Source: Cohaesibacter sp. (GTDB taxonomy: Bacteria > Pseudomonadota > Alphaproteobacteria > Rhizobiales > Cohaesibacteraceae). Taken from it: a stretch of DNA of 64,000 nt. Numbering within the stretch: position 1 is the first letter of the stretch; the number at the start of each line of letters is the position of its first letter. The DNA is taken from NCBI GenBank assembly GCA_025210795.1, contig JAOAQZ010000030.1, positions 21,134-85,133 of the forward strand, read 5' to 3'. This document shows, piece after piece, positions 53,923-63,546 of the stretch. The translations under genes were made by a program, and so were the position numbers. The notes under the pieces are model-generated. The model did no database searches. It worked only from the letters and a program-made list of their open reading frames with translations, and was not told the origin of the DNA.

Positions 53923-54642
53923 TTATTTGATCAGGAAGCCATTGAGCATGGTTTGGACTGCCTGATCCATTTCGCGCCATTGGCCGAGCAAGGTTTTTCT
54001 AAAGCGGTAATCAGCTTGGGCGACGCCATAGTCTGCTGAAGGTCCTGTGAGTTTGATGGAACGCATGCAGAGTGTCGGGGTGCTTTTTTGAGGTGTGAAG
54101 CATCGGGCGACAAAAGGAGGACTTTCATCTGGTTTGAAATAGATAGTCTCACCGGCAAAACCTGAGTCTTCATTCATTGCAAAGCCCATCAGGCCTTCTG
54201 GACCTTTAAGGGGGCTACCGGAAAAATGCTGGCTATAGACGGCTGACAGCTGCTCAGAGCTTATAATGACTTCATCAGGGGAGGACAGGCGCACGAAGAT
54301 GAGCTGGGAGTTTTCTGATGTATCGCTAAAGGCCAGTTGATCATTGTGGGAATAGCCGCTCATTTTGGGCCAAAGGAAAAAGAGGTCGGCTATCGCCTGC
54401 GGCTTGCTGGTCTTCTGTTTTTCCTTGCGGATCATATTTCCTGGAACAGCCAGAGAAGCCGTGGGCAGATTGATCACGATGGGGGCGGCATCGCTGCTAT
54501 AACCCGATTGGGTGGTCAAAAGATCAGAATAGCGGAAAAAACGGCTGGCTACATACAGAATGGAAATCCCAATCAAGCCTGCGACCAATATAAAAAAGAT
54601 CCATCGATGAGGAGGGCTCTGGTCTTTTAAGCTTTGGCTCAT
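53923..54642 (-). CDS. Membrane-anchored protein of unknown function
   Basis: 239 residues with a short cytoplasmic start, one membrane span at about 14-33 (WIFFILVAGLIGISILYVAS) and a periplasmic domain of about 200 residues. That domain has two cysteines (RCFTPQKSTPTLCMRS) that could form a disulfide, and a conserved-looking GFAMNEDSGFAGETIYF. I recognise no family. It converges with DUF3126 and diverges from the next membrane gene. Confidence 0.7.
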   Translation of the reverse strand: MSQSLKDQSPPHRWIFFILVAGLIGISILYVASRFFRYSDLLTTQSGYSSDAAPIVINLPTASLAVPGNMIRKEKQKTSKPQAIADLFFLWPKMSGYSHNDQLAFSDTSENSQLIFVRLSSPDEVIISSEQLSAVYSQHFSGSPLKGPEGLMGFAMNEDSGFAGETIYFKPDESPPFVARCFTPQKSTPTLCMRSIKLTGPSADYGVAQADYRFRKTLLGQWREMDQAVQTMLNGFLIK

Positions 54643-54837
54643 TGGCTTTGTTGCCTTTCTTTCACGCCCTTTTTGTTTGGTGGCTGGTCCTTTAAGGGCA
54701 TCGTCTTTTTGGGGTGCCTATAAAATCGTCTTGTGTCTTAACGGGGGATGAATAAACAGGCACGGTCTTTGCATAGAGTTTGTCCAGTTATGTGCTCGTT
54801 TCAGTCTGGCACAGTATTGCGTAAAGGACAGACACTT

Positions 54838-55167
54838 ATGGGACAAGATATTTTTGCTCTCGCTTATGCTACCTGTACCGGATTTGTATGCGCCGGCCTT
54901 TTGGGAAGCCTATACCAATTGATTTCCAATCGTCCAGTGCGGTTTGTGGTATCAGTTGAGAGTTGGTTGTCTGTTCTCTCTTCGGTTTTTATCTGCATTT
55001 TTGCCGGGCCCTTTATCATCATGCGCAATGCGTTGCGCGGGCGTCGGATTGAGCATCGCCCTCTGGGTTGGCTATTTGGATCATCTGCGATTGCTGGTGT
55101 TTGGAGTGCCTGTTCGGGTATTTTGGTTCTCAATCTGATTCTTACAGCCACCGCAGTGGCTGGTTGA
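54838..55167 (+). CDS. Small multi-span membrane protein
   Basis: 109 residues with three hydrophobic segments (about 5-25, 40-60, 78-105) and a conserved-looking [20 protein letters not shown] loop. AAGGACAG stands ahead of the ATG at 54838; the frame is open to 54748 but without a second good start. It may belong to DUF6949, from memory only. It ends 28 bases before the gamma carbonic anhydrase gene and is probably co-transcribed. Confidence 0.7.
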   Translation: MGQDIFALAYATCTGFVCAGLLGSLYQLISNRPVRFVVSVESWLSVLSSVFICIFAGPFIIMRNALRGRRIEHRPLGWLFGSSAIAGVWSACSGILVLNLILTATAVAG

Positions 55168-55195
55168 TCCAATTGTCACAATAGAGGGGAAGAGA

Positions 55196-55726
55196 GTGCC
55201 TTTATATCAACTAGATGATAATCGTCCGCAATTGGCTGAAGATGGTCGCTGCTGGGTAGCGCCCAATGCCAGCCTGATTGGCAAGGTTTTGCTTGAGGAA
55301 GATGCCAGCGTTTGGTTTGGTGCTGTTCTGCGCGGTGATAACGAGCTTTTGCATGTTGGCAAACGCAGCAACATTCAAGAAGGCTCTACACTGCATACCG
55401 ATATGGGCTATCCGCTTGAAATCGGGGATGATTGCACCATCGGGCATAATGTGATCCTGCATGGCTGCACCATTGGTGCCAACTCGCTTATCGGCATGGG
55501 GGCTGTTGTTCTCAATGGTGCAAAGATCGGGAAAAACTGCCTGATTGGCGCCAAGGCTTTGATCCCGGAGGGCAAGGTTATTCCGGACAATTCTCTTGTT
55601 GTGGGGATGCCGGGTAAAGTGGTGCGTGAGCTGGATGAGGCGGCCATCAAGGGGCTGACGGCTTCTGCTGCCCATTATGTGGAAAATTGGCAGCGCTATG
55701 CCAAAGGGCTTGTCCAGATTGACTGA
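55196..55726 (+). CDS. Gamma carbonic anhydrase family protein
   Basis: 176 residues, GTG start with GAGGGGAAG upstream. Left-handed beta helix with the metal-site histidines in LHTDMG and GHNVILHG, and repeated hexapeptides ([20 protein letters not shown]). Such proteins (YrdA/PaaY type) may be true carbonic anhydrases or bind other acyl ligands. C-terminal helix is normal. A cluster of four hairpins follows. Confidence 0.92.
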   Translation: MPLYQLDDNRPQLAEDGRCWVAPNASLIGKVLLEEDASVWFGAVLRGDNELLHVGKRSNIQEGSTLHTDMGYPLEIGDDCTIGHNVILHGCTIGANSLIGMGAVVLNGAKIGKNCLIGAKALIPEGKVIPDNSLVVGMPGKVVRELDEAAIKGLTASAAHYVENWQRYAKGLVQID

Positions 55727-55730
55727 TTGA

Positions 55731-55857
55731 CGTGGGGACGCAGTTCCCCTTTAAAAGGGGACGGGCCAGTCGTGGGGACGACTGGCCCTATTAACCTGAC
55801 TATAAACGGACGGGTTTGTGGGACATAGTCAGGCTAATTTCCTTGCGGCTTTGCCGC
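55731..55857. repeat. Four consecutive hairpins between convergent genes
   Basis: In order: CCCCTTT/AAAGGGG (55746-55760), GGGCCAGTC/GACTGGCCC (55763-55788), CCTGACTAT/ATAGTCAGG (55795-55833) and GCGGC/GCCGC (55845-55857). The ten-base word CGTGGGGACG occurs twice, at 55731 and 55771. They fill most of the 146-base gap between the carbonic anhydrase and BTLCP genes. None has a long T-run. Confidence 0.7.
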
Positions 55858-55872
55858 ACTCTTCAACCCTTC

Positions 55873-56484
55873 TTAGCGAGACGCAACAAGGGTGCGCTGG
55901 TCCTGAATAGCAGTCCAAAGGGCTGGCTGCAGGGCTGCCTGGCGTTTGATGAAACGGTAAGGTGTTTTGTTCCAAGGCAAGATCCGTGGGTCCTGATTGT
56001 CCAAAATGAGATCACCACGATCTGTGCGAACGGTCAGAACAGCATGGCCGCCACCATCGCGCTCTTTTACAACGGTCAGAAGCAGTGCGGTTTCTGGCCA
56101 GCCAGCATTGATTAGCATTCTGCGCTTCAGCAAAGCGTAGTCTTCGCAATCGCCAGCAGCGGCAGGATATGTCCAGAATTCTTCTGTTTTATATTGTTCC
56201 TGATCGGTAACAGGACGGATAGACTGATTGACATGACCGTTGATGTTGATCAGCTGGGACCAATTGTCCTGTGTCAGTTTGATTGCCAGATCCTGACGAT
56301 AAACCACGCCACATTCCTGCGGGTTGTTTTTGCAAAAATTGACATGCCCGATTGGCGCTGAGGTGCCGGTGCCGACTGTCATAAACTGAGCCAAGCTATT
56401 TTTAGCAAACGCTTCTGTACCTGTATGGATGAAACCTGTTGCGATCAAAACCTTGAGGGCAAATCCTAAAATCTGTTTTTTCAT
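55873..56484 (-). CDS. Transglutaminase-like cysteine protease (BTLCP family)
   Basis: 203 residues with a signal peptide (MKKQILGFALKVLIATGFIH ... AFA) and the papain-like catalytic set: Cys in AGDCEDYALLKR, His in GGGHAVLTV, and Asp in LILDNQDPR. Relatives of the LapG/BTLCP group are periplasmic proteases, in some bacteria releasing surface adhesins under cyclic-di-GMP control. GGGAGACG precedes the ATG. Two PilZ domains are encoded about 600 bases away. Confidence 0.9.
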   Translation of the reverse strand: MKKQILGFALKVLIATGFIHTGTEAFAKNSLAQFMTVGTGTSAPIGHVNFCKNNPQECGVVYRQDLAIKLTQDNWSQLININGHVNQSIRPVTDQEQYKTEEFWTYPAAAGDCEDYALLKRRMLINAGWPETALLLTVVKERDGGGHAVLTVRTDRGDLILDNQDPRILPWNKTPYRFIKRQAALQPALWTAIQDQRTLVASR

Positions 56485-57109
56485 ATCCGTCTCCCGTCGT
56501 GTTGGGAGAGTTATAGAAGTATTCGTTTGATATAATTCAAATATTGGCAGTTGAATTTGAAGTGAATTTCATAGAAATGAAAATATAAATTTTATAAATG
56601 CTTTGGAAAATTGAATTTTTATTTTCATAAATATTTATTTTTATTTATATAAATTTCTATGATACTTTGTTTTTATTTTAATTAGAATACTGATCAAATT
56701 TCTCTAAATTTTGAACGATCTGTGCTCAGGCGCAGAAATCCGCCATCTGCAACCATAAGATATGGAGGCAGCAGGTCTTCAAGGTCTCTGATGCTGGAAA
56801 GTTTTGGAAATAGTTTGGGGCTCTTTGACCATGCGGATGGGCCTGCATGGCTTGCCCTGAACAGCGGCGGAAAGGCTTGCGCACCTGATGCCAGCCGATT
56901 TTTAGCAGCCAAAAAGCGCAGAAATTTTTTTGAATTTTTTTTATTTTTCTTGCAAAAAACTGTGCTTGCAAGAGTAATGAGCGCTCAATTGAATGCCAGT
57001 TTTACTATTGATCAGGCTTAGTCGGTGGCTTGAGCAGGAAATGTGCATTGAGCTGCGAGCCGATGCGATGGCGCATCAGCTAATGGTGATAGAAGGGTGG
57101 CCTATCATT
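56485..57109. other. Long gene-poor region, strongly A/T-rich in its left part
   Basis: 625 bases. From about 56520 to 56700 it is nearly all A and T, with no reading frame. From 56700 to 57110 short frames exist on both strands but none has a ribosome site and plausible protein composition. Long T-runs follow at 56930-56950. A small RNA or decayed gene is possible. I see no clear terminator for the BTLCP side. Confidence 0.4.
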
Positions 57110-57739
57110 TTATAAATCAGTGTCGAGATTTGCCATATCCTGAATGGAGGCAAATTCGATTGCCAGCCCATCTTCAAGATGACGGATGACGCGAGCCCGG
57201 ATTTTGCCTGCAGTAATATTCTTGCCAATGGCAGGACGGACATCGGTTTTTAACGCTGCACCGGATAGAGAAAGATCGAGAACCCGGCAAATATGCTCCG
57301 ATCCATCATCCAGATAGAGCTTGGTGATCGGGTTTTTCGGTGTGCGCCGTTCGTGGCGGCGATCTTCCGGCAAATTGAGAATGTGCCGATTGGCCAGCCA
57401 TGTCAGCTGAGAGGCAAGTTTGTCGCGTTTGCGCACGGTGGCTTGCAAGGCAATGGCAAAGCCGCCTTCAATCTTGCGGGCAATTTTGCCCTCGATCCGG
57501 CCGATATGGTCGATATAGGCAATGACTCGCTCGCCAATCTCGCCGCGGACAGGCGCTATGATGGCCAATCCGCCGGGGGACATATTAATCACCTGGCAGG
57601 GATATTCTTGTTTGTTTTCCAGCATGAAACGTCCAAGCAGATTGACTTTCACACGTTGGTGACGTCTCCGTTCAGTAATTCTTGGAAGGACGGATTTTTG
57701 CAAGACGGCTGACATACTTGAAAGGACTTCCCGATTCAT
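57110..57739 (-). CDS. Tandem PilZ-domain protein
   Basis: 209 residues with two PilZ units. The first has RRHQRVKVNLLGRF and INMSPGGLAI; the second has RRHERRTPKNPITKL and LDLSLSGAAL. The RxxxR and D/NxSxxG motifs that bind cyclic di-GMP are largely present in both, so it is a likely receptor or structural partner. Start is uncertain (57739 or 57715), with no strong ribosome site for either. Confidence 0.88.
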   Translation of the reverse strand: MNREVLSSMSAVLQKSVLPRITERRRHQRVKVNLLGRFMLENKQEYPCQVINMSPGGLAIIAPVRGEIGERVIAYIDHIGRIEGKIARKIEGGFAIALQATVRKRDKLASQLTWLANRHILNLPEDRRHERRTPKNPITKLYLDDGSEHICRVLDLSLSGAALKTDVRPAIGKNITAGKIRARVIRHLEDGLAIEFASIQDMANLDTDL

Positions 57740-57838
57740 TGGCTGCGAATGATTGAGATCCCGCCTATCCTACGGCTTTTATGGTTAATAAAGCCTTGTT
57801 ATGTGGATAGCTTTGGTTCTTACTCCTCACCAGATGTA

Positions 57839-57875
57839 AAAACCCTGCCGATAGAAGTGCATCGGGCAGGGTTTT
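57839..57875. terminator. Terminator between the PAS_5 and PilZ genes
   Basis: AAAACCCTGCC-GAT pairs with ATC-GGGCAGGGTTTT with one bulged base and an eight-base loop. It lies about 35 bases after the stop of the PAS_5 gene on the minus strand. Confidence 0.75.
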
Positions 57876-57909
57876 GAATAGCTCTAGATAGTTTGTTTTT
57901 GCCTGATTT

Positions 57910-58545
57910 TCAGCTTTTGCCGCCTTCAATCACTTTAAGGTGGCCTATTCTGCGCTCTGGGGCAGGGGCAATTTGGGAAATTGTACTTGCAGGCAGAATT
58001 CCGGTCTGTTTTTCAGGCTTTGGTGATGAATTGCGCATGAAAGACGGGCGCTCATCGGGCCAGATTAGGCGCAGTGAGGTCACATTTAAATCCATCAAAG
58101 GCCAAATGCCGATCCAGTAGGGCATTTCCAGTGGGCTGGCCGCACCCAGAATGCGAGACTTTGGCTGTCCATAATGGCGCAAAGGCAGCAGGATTGTTTC
58201 AAAAGAGAGCGTCTGGTTGCGCTCGGTCTTGCCTTCAAAGCCAATAACAGCGGCGGCTTCATCATCTGCAACAGCTGCCAGCAAGATCTTGATGCTTGCA
58301 AGATCTTCTTTTCTCCACAAATCAAGGAAGTTGCGGCCCTTGAGTTCGCGGCAGAAGGAACCACACAGGCGAGTGCCTGCCAGACGGAAGGTCTGGGAGT
58401 GATCATCATTATATTCCAAAATGAATGTATCACCCAAAATGGTATGAATTTCTGCAGGATCAATATCACTGCGCTCAGGTGCCGTGCGACCACCACGAAG
58501 ACTGTCCCAATATGTGTAGAGTTCTCTTGTGACTTGGTGTTTCAT
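57910..58545 (-). CDS. PAS_5 (DUF1457) sensory protein
   Basis: 211 residues starting MKHQVTRELYTYWDSLRGGR, followed by PERSDIDPAEIHTILGDTFI, the family hallmark. The PAS fold covers about 30-150 and the C-terminal 60 residues are polar and variable. No output domain is attached. Found in many Rhizobiales and possibly a small-ligand sensor. AGAGAA precedes the ATG at 58545. Confidence 0.88.
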   Translation of the reverse strand: MKHQVTRELYTYWDSLRGGRTAPERSDIDPAEIHTILGDTFILEYNDDHSQTFRLAGTRLCGSFCRELKGRNFLDLWRKEDLASIKILLAAVADDEAAAVIGFEGKTERNQTLSFETILLPLRHYGQPKSRILGAASPLEMPYWIGIWPLMDLNVTSLRLIWPDERPSFMRNSSPKPEKQTGILPASTISQIAPAPERRIGHLKVIEGGKS

Positions 58546-59197
58546 GATAGTTCTCTTCTTGGTGTATCCTGCCAAACTTGTGCCAGTTTGGAACAGATAG
58601 GCCTGAGTTTGAGTATCTGAAGAGAGTCATTGCATCATGCATGCCAGTTTAAATTGAGGGGGCGCATTGGCGACATTAATATTTTGCTTTGGTCTTCAAT
58701 TTTCGCAATGGGCTGAAACTGCGCAGGTTTTTCATCTCTGGCAGGTGAAGGAGGGGTGCGGCGTTAACGTTAATTTTGGTTTGCGCTTGCCTGTGCGCAT
58801 CTGGGCGTGTAAATGAAAGCTTAACAGACACCACGGCACTGATGATCGGACTCCTAAATAGATCCAGTGCCTTGGCTCTTCAAACTATCCCGGCAGGAGT
58901 TCGGGAGGCGTCAGCCATCTGATTTGATCCTTAAGAGATCGAACAGGTGGCTTTTTTTTGCCCAAATTTTGCCAATGCTTTTGCCTGCGCTTTTGCCGGT
59001 GCTTTCTCTGGTGTTTGAGCAGGCAAAGGCTTTAAGGGCAGGGCCTTGCTATCTATATAAGGCTGTGGCCCACTCGTGATGGGATTTTGTTTACCGGCCT
59101 GTGGCATAGTAAGGGCGCATTTGACTGGTAAGGTGCCGTTACTGTTTGGATTTTTCATAATTCCGGCATAGAGGCATAGAAATGGGAGCAATTGGGA
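58546..59197. other. Long intergenic region before the rhomboid gene
   Basis: About 650 bases. The minus-strand frame 58931-59158 could encode a 75-residue Ala/Lys/Pro-rich peptide (start MKNPNSNGTLPVK), with CGGAAT before its ATG. Its repeats come from three copies of GCTTTTGCC-like DNA (58975-59010). I consider it possible but weak. Otherwise only promoter DNA is evident. Confidence 0.35.
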
Positions 59198-60022
59198 ATG
59201 GTACGATTTGGCGGTAACGGATCCTGGCAAATGCCTGATGGCAAGCCTTATCGTGAACCCATGTTCAATTTGCCAAAGCCCATTATGGTGCTGGGGGGGA
59301 TAATGATCCTTCTACAGGCGCTGCGCAGCTTTGTTCTATCAGAAGAGCAGCAAGTGGATGTGCTATTGGGCTTTGCCTTCATTCCGGCGCGCTATGGTAA
59401 GACCGCTCTTTCCGCTTATGATTTCCCCGGTGGTATTTTTGGGGATTTGTGGACCTTTGTAACCTATGCCTTCCTCCATGGCAGCTGGATGCATCTGGTG
59501 CTTAATCTGGTTTGGATGGCCGCTTTTGCCACCGTTATTTTACGCCGGGTTGGAACAGCCCGGTTTGCCGGTTTCTTCATTGTGACAGCTGCTGCCGGTG
59601 CTGCGGTTCATTATTTGGTTCATTCCGGTAGCATGACCCCGCTTGTTGGGGTGTCTGCTGTCTTGTCCGGCGCGATGGCTGCTGCTGCTCGATTTGCGTT
59701 TGAGCCGGGCCAGATGGGAGGGCTGGGGAGTGCTCTGCAGGGCACGCACCGGATGCCGTGCCTTACTTTGGCGCAACTGAAAGATAATAAGCAGGCCATG
59801 ACCTTTCTGGGGATCTGGCTTGCGCTTAACCTGATCTTTGGCCTGACTGCTATTGGCGGTGGTGGGGCTTCTATTGCCTGGGAAGCGCATCTTGGCGGGT
59901 TCCTAGCCGGATTGCTGTTGTTTCCCTACTTTGATTCAGTCCCGCGCCGCCCCTCCAAGCCATCTGGCAGGTCTTCTGGTCCCAAAAAGCCGGATCATCC
60001 CCATATTCGCGTCATTAAGTGA
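59198..60022 (+). CDS. Rhomboid family intramembrane serine protease
   Basis: 274 residues with about six spans. The probable nucleophile is Ser153 in GVSAVLSGAM (the usual GASG has Ala in place of the second Gly) and the catalytic base is His231 in EAHLGGFLAG; the WMHLVLNLVW loop with HxxxN is also present (GSWMHLVLN). GGGAG precedes the ATG at 59198. The last 35 residues are polar and basic. Substrate unknown. Confidence 0.9.
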   Translation: MVRFGGNGSWQMPDGKPYREPMFNLPKPIMVLGGIMILLQALRSFVLSEEQQVDVLLGFAFIPARYGKTALSAYDFPGGIFGDLWTFVTYAFLHGSWMHLVLNLVWMAAFATVILRRVGTARFAGFFIVTAAAGAAVHYLVHSGSMTPLVGVSAVLSGAMAAAARFAFEPGQMGGLGSALQGTHRMPCLTLAQLKDNKQAMTFLGIWLALNLIFGLTAIGGGGASIAWEAHLGGFLAGLLLFPYFDSVPRRPSKPSGRSSGPKKPDHPHIRVIK

Positions 60023-60299
60023 TCCAAGTTTTTCCGTGATGATGGCTCGATAAGGTGCCGGATTGGGGCCTTATCCCCCTGTTCTGGGGGCTGCTGTTTA
60101 GCTTGTTTGCATCTTTCGTACAGCATCTGCATTAGTTTGGGGTCTGGTGGTTGCCTTCTGTGCTGTTTCGTCGCAGACTTTTGATGTGGGCAATCGGCAA
60201 GATGAAAAATAACGCGATTCCGCCCAAAGAAATTTGGCACATGTTTTCTCATAGCTTGGGGGAAGCGTGTGTGAAGGACCAATATGTAGGAGGATGCCA

Positions 60300-60728
60300 A
60301 TGACTGTTGCAACAATTCTGGATCAAAAAGGTCGGGATGTTTTTACTCTGTCGCCTGAGACCAAGATTTCTGAAATTGTGAAGCTGCTTTGTGAGAAAAA
60401 GATTGGTGTTGTCCTTCTGGCTGAGAATGGCAAATTGTTTGGCATTTTGTCTGAGCGCGATATCGTGCGGGCTCTTTCCCAAAGTGGTCAGGCTGCCCTT
60501 GATGAGCCAGCGTCAAACTATATGACGTCAGAAGTGAGCTGCTGCAGCGAGAAGGATACGGTTGTGTCTGTCATGGAAAAAATGACAGGGGGGCGCTTCC
60601 GCCATATGCCGGTTCTGGAGGGTGACAAGCTGATCGGCCTGATTTCTATCGGTGACGTTGTGAAGCATCGCATTCAGCAAACCGAGCAGGAAGCAGCTGA
60701 TATGCGCGCCTATATCGCAGCTGGCTAA
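60300..60728 (+). CDS. CBS-domain protein
   Basis: 142 residues forming a Bateman pair: CBS1 from about residue 15 (VFTLSPETKISEIVKLLCEK) and CBS2 from about 80 (SCCSEKDTVVSVMEKMTGGR). The ends VGLISIGDVVKHRI-type motif GLISIGDVVKHRI and ILSERDIVRAL bind adenine nucleotides in relatives. AGGAGG precedes the ATG at 60300. Probably an energy sensor acting on other proteins. Confidence 0.92.
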   Translation: MTVATILDQKGRDVFTLSPETKISEIVKLLCEKKIGVVLLAENGKLFGILSERDIVRALSQSGQAALDEPASNYMTSEVSCCSEKDTVVSVMEKMTGGRFRHMPVLEGDKLIGLISIGDVVKHRIQQTEQEAADMRAYIAAG

Positions 60729-60766
60729 ACTGCTATACAAGCTGGCAACTATAATGAAGATGAGAG

Positions 60767-60796
60767 AAGCAGGGTCCAAGCCCTGCTTTTGTCGTT
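60767..60796 (+). terminator. Terminator of the CBS gene
   Basis: AAGCAGGG pairs with CCCTGCTT over loop TCCAAG, followed by TTGTCGTTTT. Confidence 0.7.
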
Positions 60797-60827
60797 TTGA
60801 GGAAAGTATCAGGTTTAGGGGGAAGTA

Positions 60828-61832
60828 TCAGGCCTGAATATCGTCCGAGATTTCTTTGAAATCATCAATCACTTTTTGAGTGGCTGCATAGCCAGCTTCA
60901 ATTGCCTCTTCTGCTCGGTGAAACTCGAACATGCCGATTTTATTAACGCGCGGGCTGATCATGACATCAGGCGGGTCGCCTGCAAGCCTTGAGCGGGAAA
61001 TCCGGTCCTGAATGATCGTATAGGCATCAAACATCACCGAGGAAATGCCAGGGGATTGGTCGCTTCCAAAGATCATATTCTTAAAACCGCCAAGGGAGGC
61101 TGCTTGCGCTTTGGCAGTTTCTTCATCGTCGCAAGGCCGAATGACTTCTTCGGTGTCATAAGCATGAGGAATGATGGCACCACGACCAAAAGAATCATCA
61201 CTCAAATTAACTGCCAGCACGATCCGGGCGCCCATGGCCCGGGCCAGAGAGACCGGAACGGGATTAACCAGCGCTCCATCTACCAGATGGCGACCATTGA
61301 CCATAACAGGGTTGAAAATGCCGGGCAGTGCATAAGAGGCCTGCATGGCAGTGACCAAATGGCCCCTTCGTAGCCATATTTCGTGTCCCGTTGCCAATTC
61401 CGTTGCCACTGCCATAAAGGGCATGGGCAGATCTTCGATATTCATATCATCAAGATAGCGCTTGAGAAGACGCACAAGGCGGGTGCCATTGATCAGGCTT
61501 TTACCGGAGAAATTCACATCCAGAAGCCCGAGAAGGCGCCTGCGGGTCAGGCTGCGGGCGAAGTCTTCAAGCTTGTCCATTTCGCCTGCAGCGTAACAAC
61601 CGCCGACCACAGCGCCAATGGAGGTGCCGGTAATAATGTCAGGCTTGATGCCTGCTTCTTGCAGTGCATGGATAACGCCAATATGGGACCATCCCTTTGC
61701 GGCCCCGCCACCCAAAGCCAAGCCGATAGAGGGCCTTGGCAAGCAAGGCTGCGTCTGGTCGGATTGTTGATCGGGTTGATCACTCTCATTTTTGGCAGCG
61801 CCTGAGAGATAATCAAAGACTTGGGCCAGCAT
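60828..61832 (-). CDS. Patatin-like phospholipase, RssA type
   Basis: 334 residues with the patatin motifs: oxyanion hole GGGAAKGWSHIG, nucleophile in GTSIGAVVGG, and the catalytic aspartate in VDGALVNPVP. An N-terminal polar segment of about 35 residues precedes the domain. AGGAGA precedes the ATG. A lysophospholipase or esterase acting at the membrane. It lies just before hisI in the usual Rhizobiales order. Confidence 0.93.
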   Translation of the reverse strand: MLAQVFDYLSGAAKNESDQPDQQSDQTQPCLPRPSIGLALGGGAAKGWSHIGVIHALQEAGIKPDIITGTSIGAVVGGCYAAGEMDKLEDFARSLTRRRLLGLLDVNFSGKSLINGTRLVRLLKRYLDDMNIEDLPMPFMAVATELATGHEIWLRRGHLVTAMQASYALPGIFNPVMVNGRHLVDGALVNPVPVSLARAMGARIVLAVNLSDDSFGRGAIIPHAYDTEEVIRPCDDEETAKAQAASLGGFKNMIFGSDQSPGISSVMFDAYTIIQDRISRSRLAGDPPDVMISPRVNKIGMFEFHRAEEAIEAGYAATQKVIDDFKEISDDIQA

Positions 61833-61942
61833 AGGAATCTCCTCTTCTTTTAAAGATAGGAGATTGAGCTTCTTAAACCATTAACAATTTTGCGATTGTT
61901 TTCACTTTGGTGTGAGAGGGCGTGTGCTCTACTGCCGAAGAC

Positions 61943-62395
61943 TTACTTTTTATAGACTTCATCAGGGTCGAAAAGCGGTTTTTCTTCCTTGAATTCAAGG
62001 GCAGCCTTGCCGTCTTCTTTGGTTACCGCGCGATAGAAGCAGGACTTGAACCCCTGATGGCAATTGGCGGTTGCGCCGCGCGTGCGCACTTTCAGCCACA
62101 GAGCATCCTGATCGCAGTCGGTGCGTAGCTCGATAACATCCTGTACATTGCCGCTGGTGGCTCCTTTATGCCACAGCTCCTTGCGGGACCGGCTCCAATA
62201 GTGTGCTTCCCCTGTCTCAAGGGTCTTCTCAAGACTATGAGCATTCATATAGGCGAACATCACCACATCACCGCTATCGGCATCGGTGACGATGGCGGCA
62301 ATCAGTCCGTCTTTGTCAAACTTGGGCAAGAAGCCGTGCCCCAGTTCAATTTGATCTTTTGTCTTGTCGGACTGGGTGCCAAATGAGTTACACAT
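61943..62395 (-). CDS. hisI: Phosphoribosyl-AMP cyclohydrolase
   Basis: Third step of histidine synthesis, opening the purine ring of PR-AMP. The 150-residue protein is the stand-alone form (no PR-ATP pyrophosphatase domain). Zinc and metal ligands lie in [14 protein letters not shown] and [30 protein letters not shown] is the other family block. It stands between folE and the patatin gene on the same strand. Confidence 0.95.
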   Translation of the reverse strand: MCNSFGTQSDKTKDQIELGHGFLPKFDKDGLIAAIVTDADSGDVVMFAYMNAHSLEKTLETGEAHYWSRSRKELWHKGATSGNVQDVIELRTDCDQDALWLKVRTRGATANCHQGFKSCFYRAVTKEDGKAALEFKEEKPLFDPDEVYKK

Positions 62396-62572
62396 GAGAA
62401 AGGCCTTCTGGAATTACAAAATGCACGAGTATGAAAATGGCAAACTATGAGCCAAGGCCATGCATCTGTGAAAGGATGGAAAGGTCTTGGCTCAGTGTTA
62501 TACAACTTTATTTTGGGCCTGAACATGTTTCAGGTTACAAAGTATCAGGGACGGGCTGATCAAAGCCTGAAA

Positions 62573-63208
62573 TTAGCGGACACCGATCAGAGACATGAAA
62601 CGATCCTGCTTTTCTACATCATCTTCAAAGACACCGGTAAAGGTGGTTGTGACCGTTGAAACACCCTTTTTCTGAACTCCGCGCATGGACATGCACATAT
62701 GTTCCGCCTCGATCATCAAGGCGATGCCGCGCGGATTAAGGGTTTTTTCTATGATCTCAATGATTTCAGAGGTCAGGGTTTCCTGCGTTTGCAGCCGGCG
62801 TGCATAGGTGTCGATCACACGGGCAAGCTTGGAGAGGCCAACCACGCCGTCACGCGGGTAATAGGCGATATGGGCCTTGCCGACAAAGGGCACCATGTGA
62901 TGTTCGCAGGCTGAGAAAAACTCGACATCGCGCAGCAAGACCATGTCTTTATAGCCATTGACCTCCTTGAAAGTCCGCTTCAAAGGCTCTTGGGGGTCTT
63001 CGTTATAGCCGCGATAGAGTTCTTCATAGGCTTTGGCAACACGTGCTGGAGTGTCGATGAGCCCTTCTCGGTTCGGATCGTCCCCGATCCACTGGATCAA
63101 GGTGCGAACGGCTGCTTCTGCTTCTTGCCGAGATGGGCGTTTGTTTTGTTTCACGTCAACTCCCTGCGTCGGCTGGGTAGAGGGTTCGTTTTTGACAATT
63201 GTATCCAT
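62573..63208 (-). CDS. folE: GTP cyclohydrolase I
   Basis: First step of tetrahydrofolate and pterin synthesis. 211 residues with [16 protein letters not shown], the zinc-site cysteine and histidine in [32 protein letters not shown] and [20 protein letters not shown]. The ATG at 63208 has AAAGGGGG upstream at rather long spacing; an extension to 63328 has no support. hisI follows on the same strand. Confidence 0.96.
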   Translation of the reverse strand: MDTIVKNEPSTQPTQGVDVKQNKRPSRQEAEAAVRTLIQWIGDDPNREGLIDTPARVAKAYEELYRGYNEDPQEPLKRTFKEVNGYKDMVLLRDVEFFSACEHHMVPFVGKAHIAYYPRDGVVGLSKLARVIDTYARRLQTQETLTSEIIEIIEKTLNPRGIALMIEAEHMCMSMRGVQKKGVSTVTTTFTGVFEDDVEKQDRFMSLIGVR

Positions 63209-63546
63209 AGGATCGCTTGCCCCCTTTATTGTTTCCCGCTTGGTTGCGGTTGTCGCGCTTTGCGCGCACAAAATTTCCACCATTGGGCTGCCCGAGTATG
63301 TGCCATATTGGGCATCTCGTCGATACATCGGGATGCGACATCATGCACTTTTTTACCGGTTTGTCAGTAGCAAAAACGCTTTATTGTCATGTTATGTTAT
63401 AACGTTGCATTTTTGCCAAATTTTGACCAAAACCAATTTTGAAAGATAAAGGCTATGATATCCTTGTCTGTCTCCCCATATAGGGTTTATAGGGAAGTTG
63501 GCCAGCCTTGGATTGGCGAGAAACGACAAAAATAGGCGTGTTTTCT
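63209..63546. other. Divergent intergenic region between folE and the NifU-like gene
   Basis: About 340 bases carrying both promoters. The part at 63390-63440 is A/T-rich. I see no gene, riboswitch core or strong hairpin in it. Confidence 0.4.

Noticed and set aside
56722..57021. A 99-residue plus-strand frame in the gene-poor region
   Set aside because: No ribosome site, biased composition with runs of Phe from T-rich DNA, and no resemblance to a known protein.
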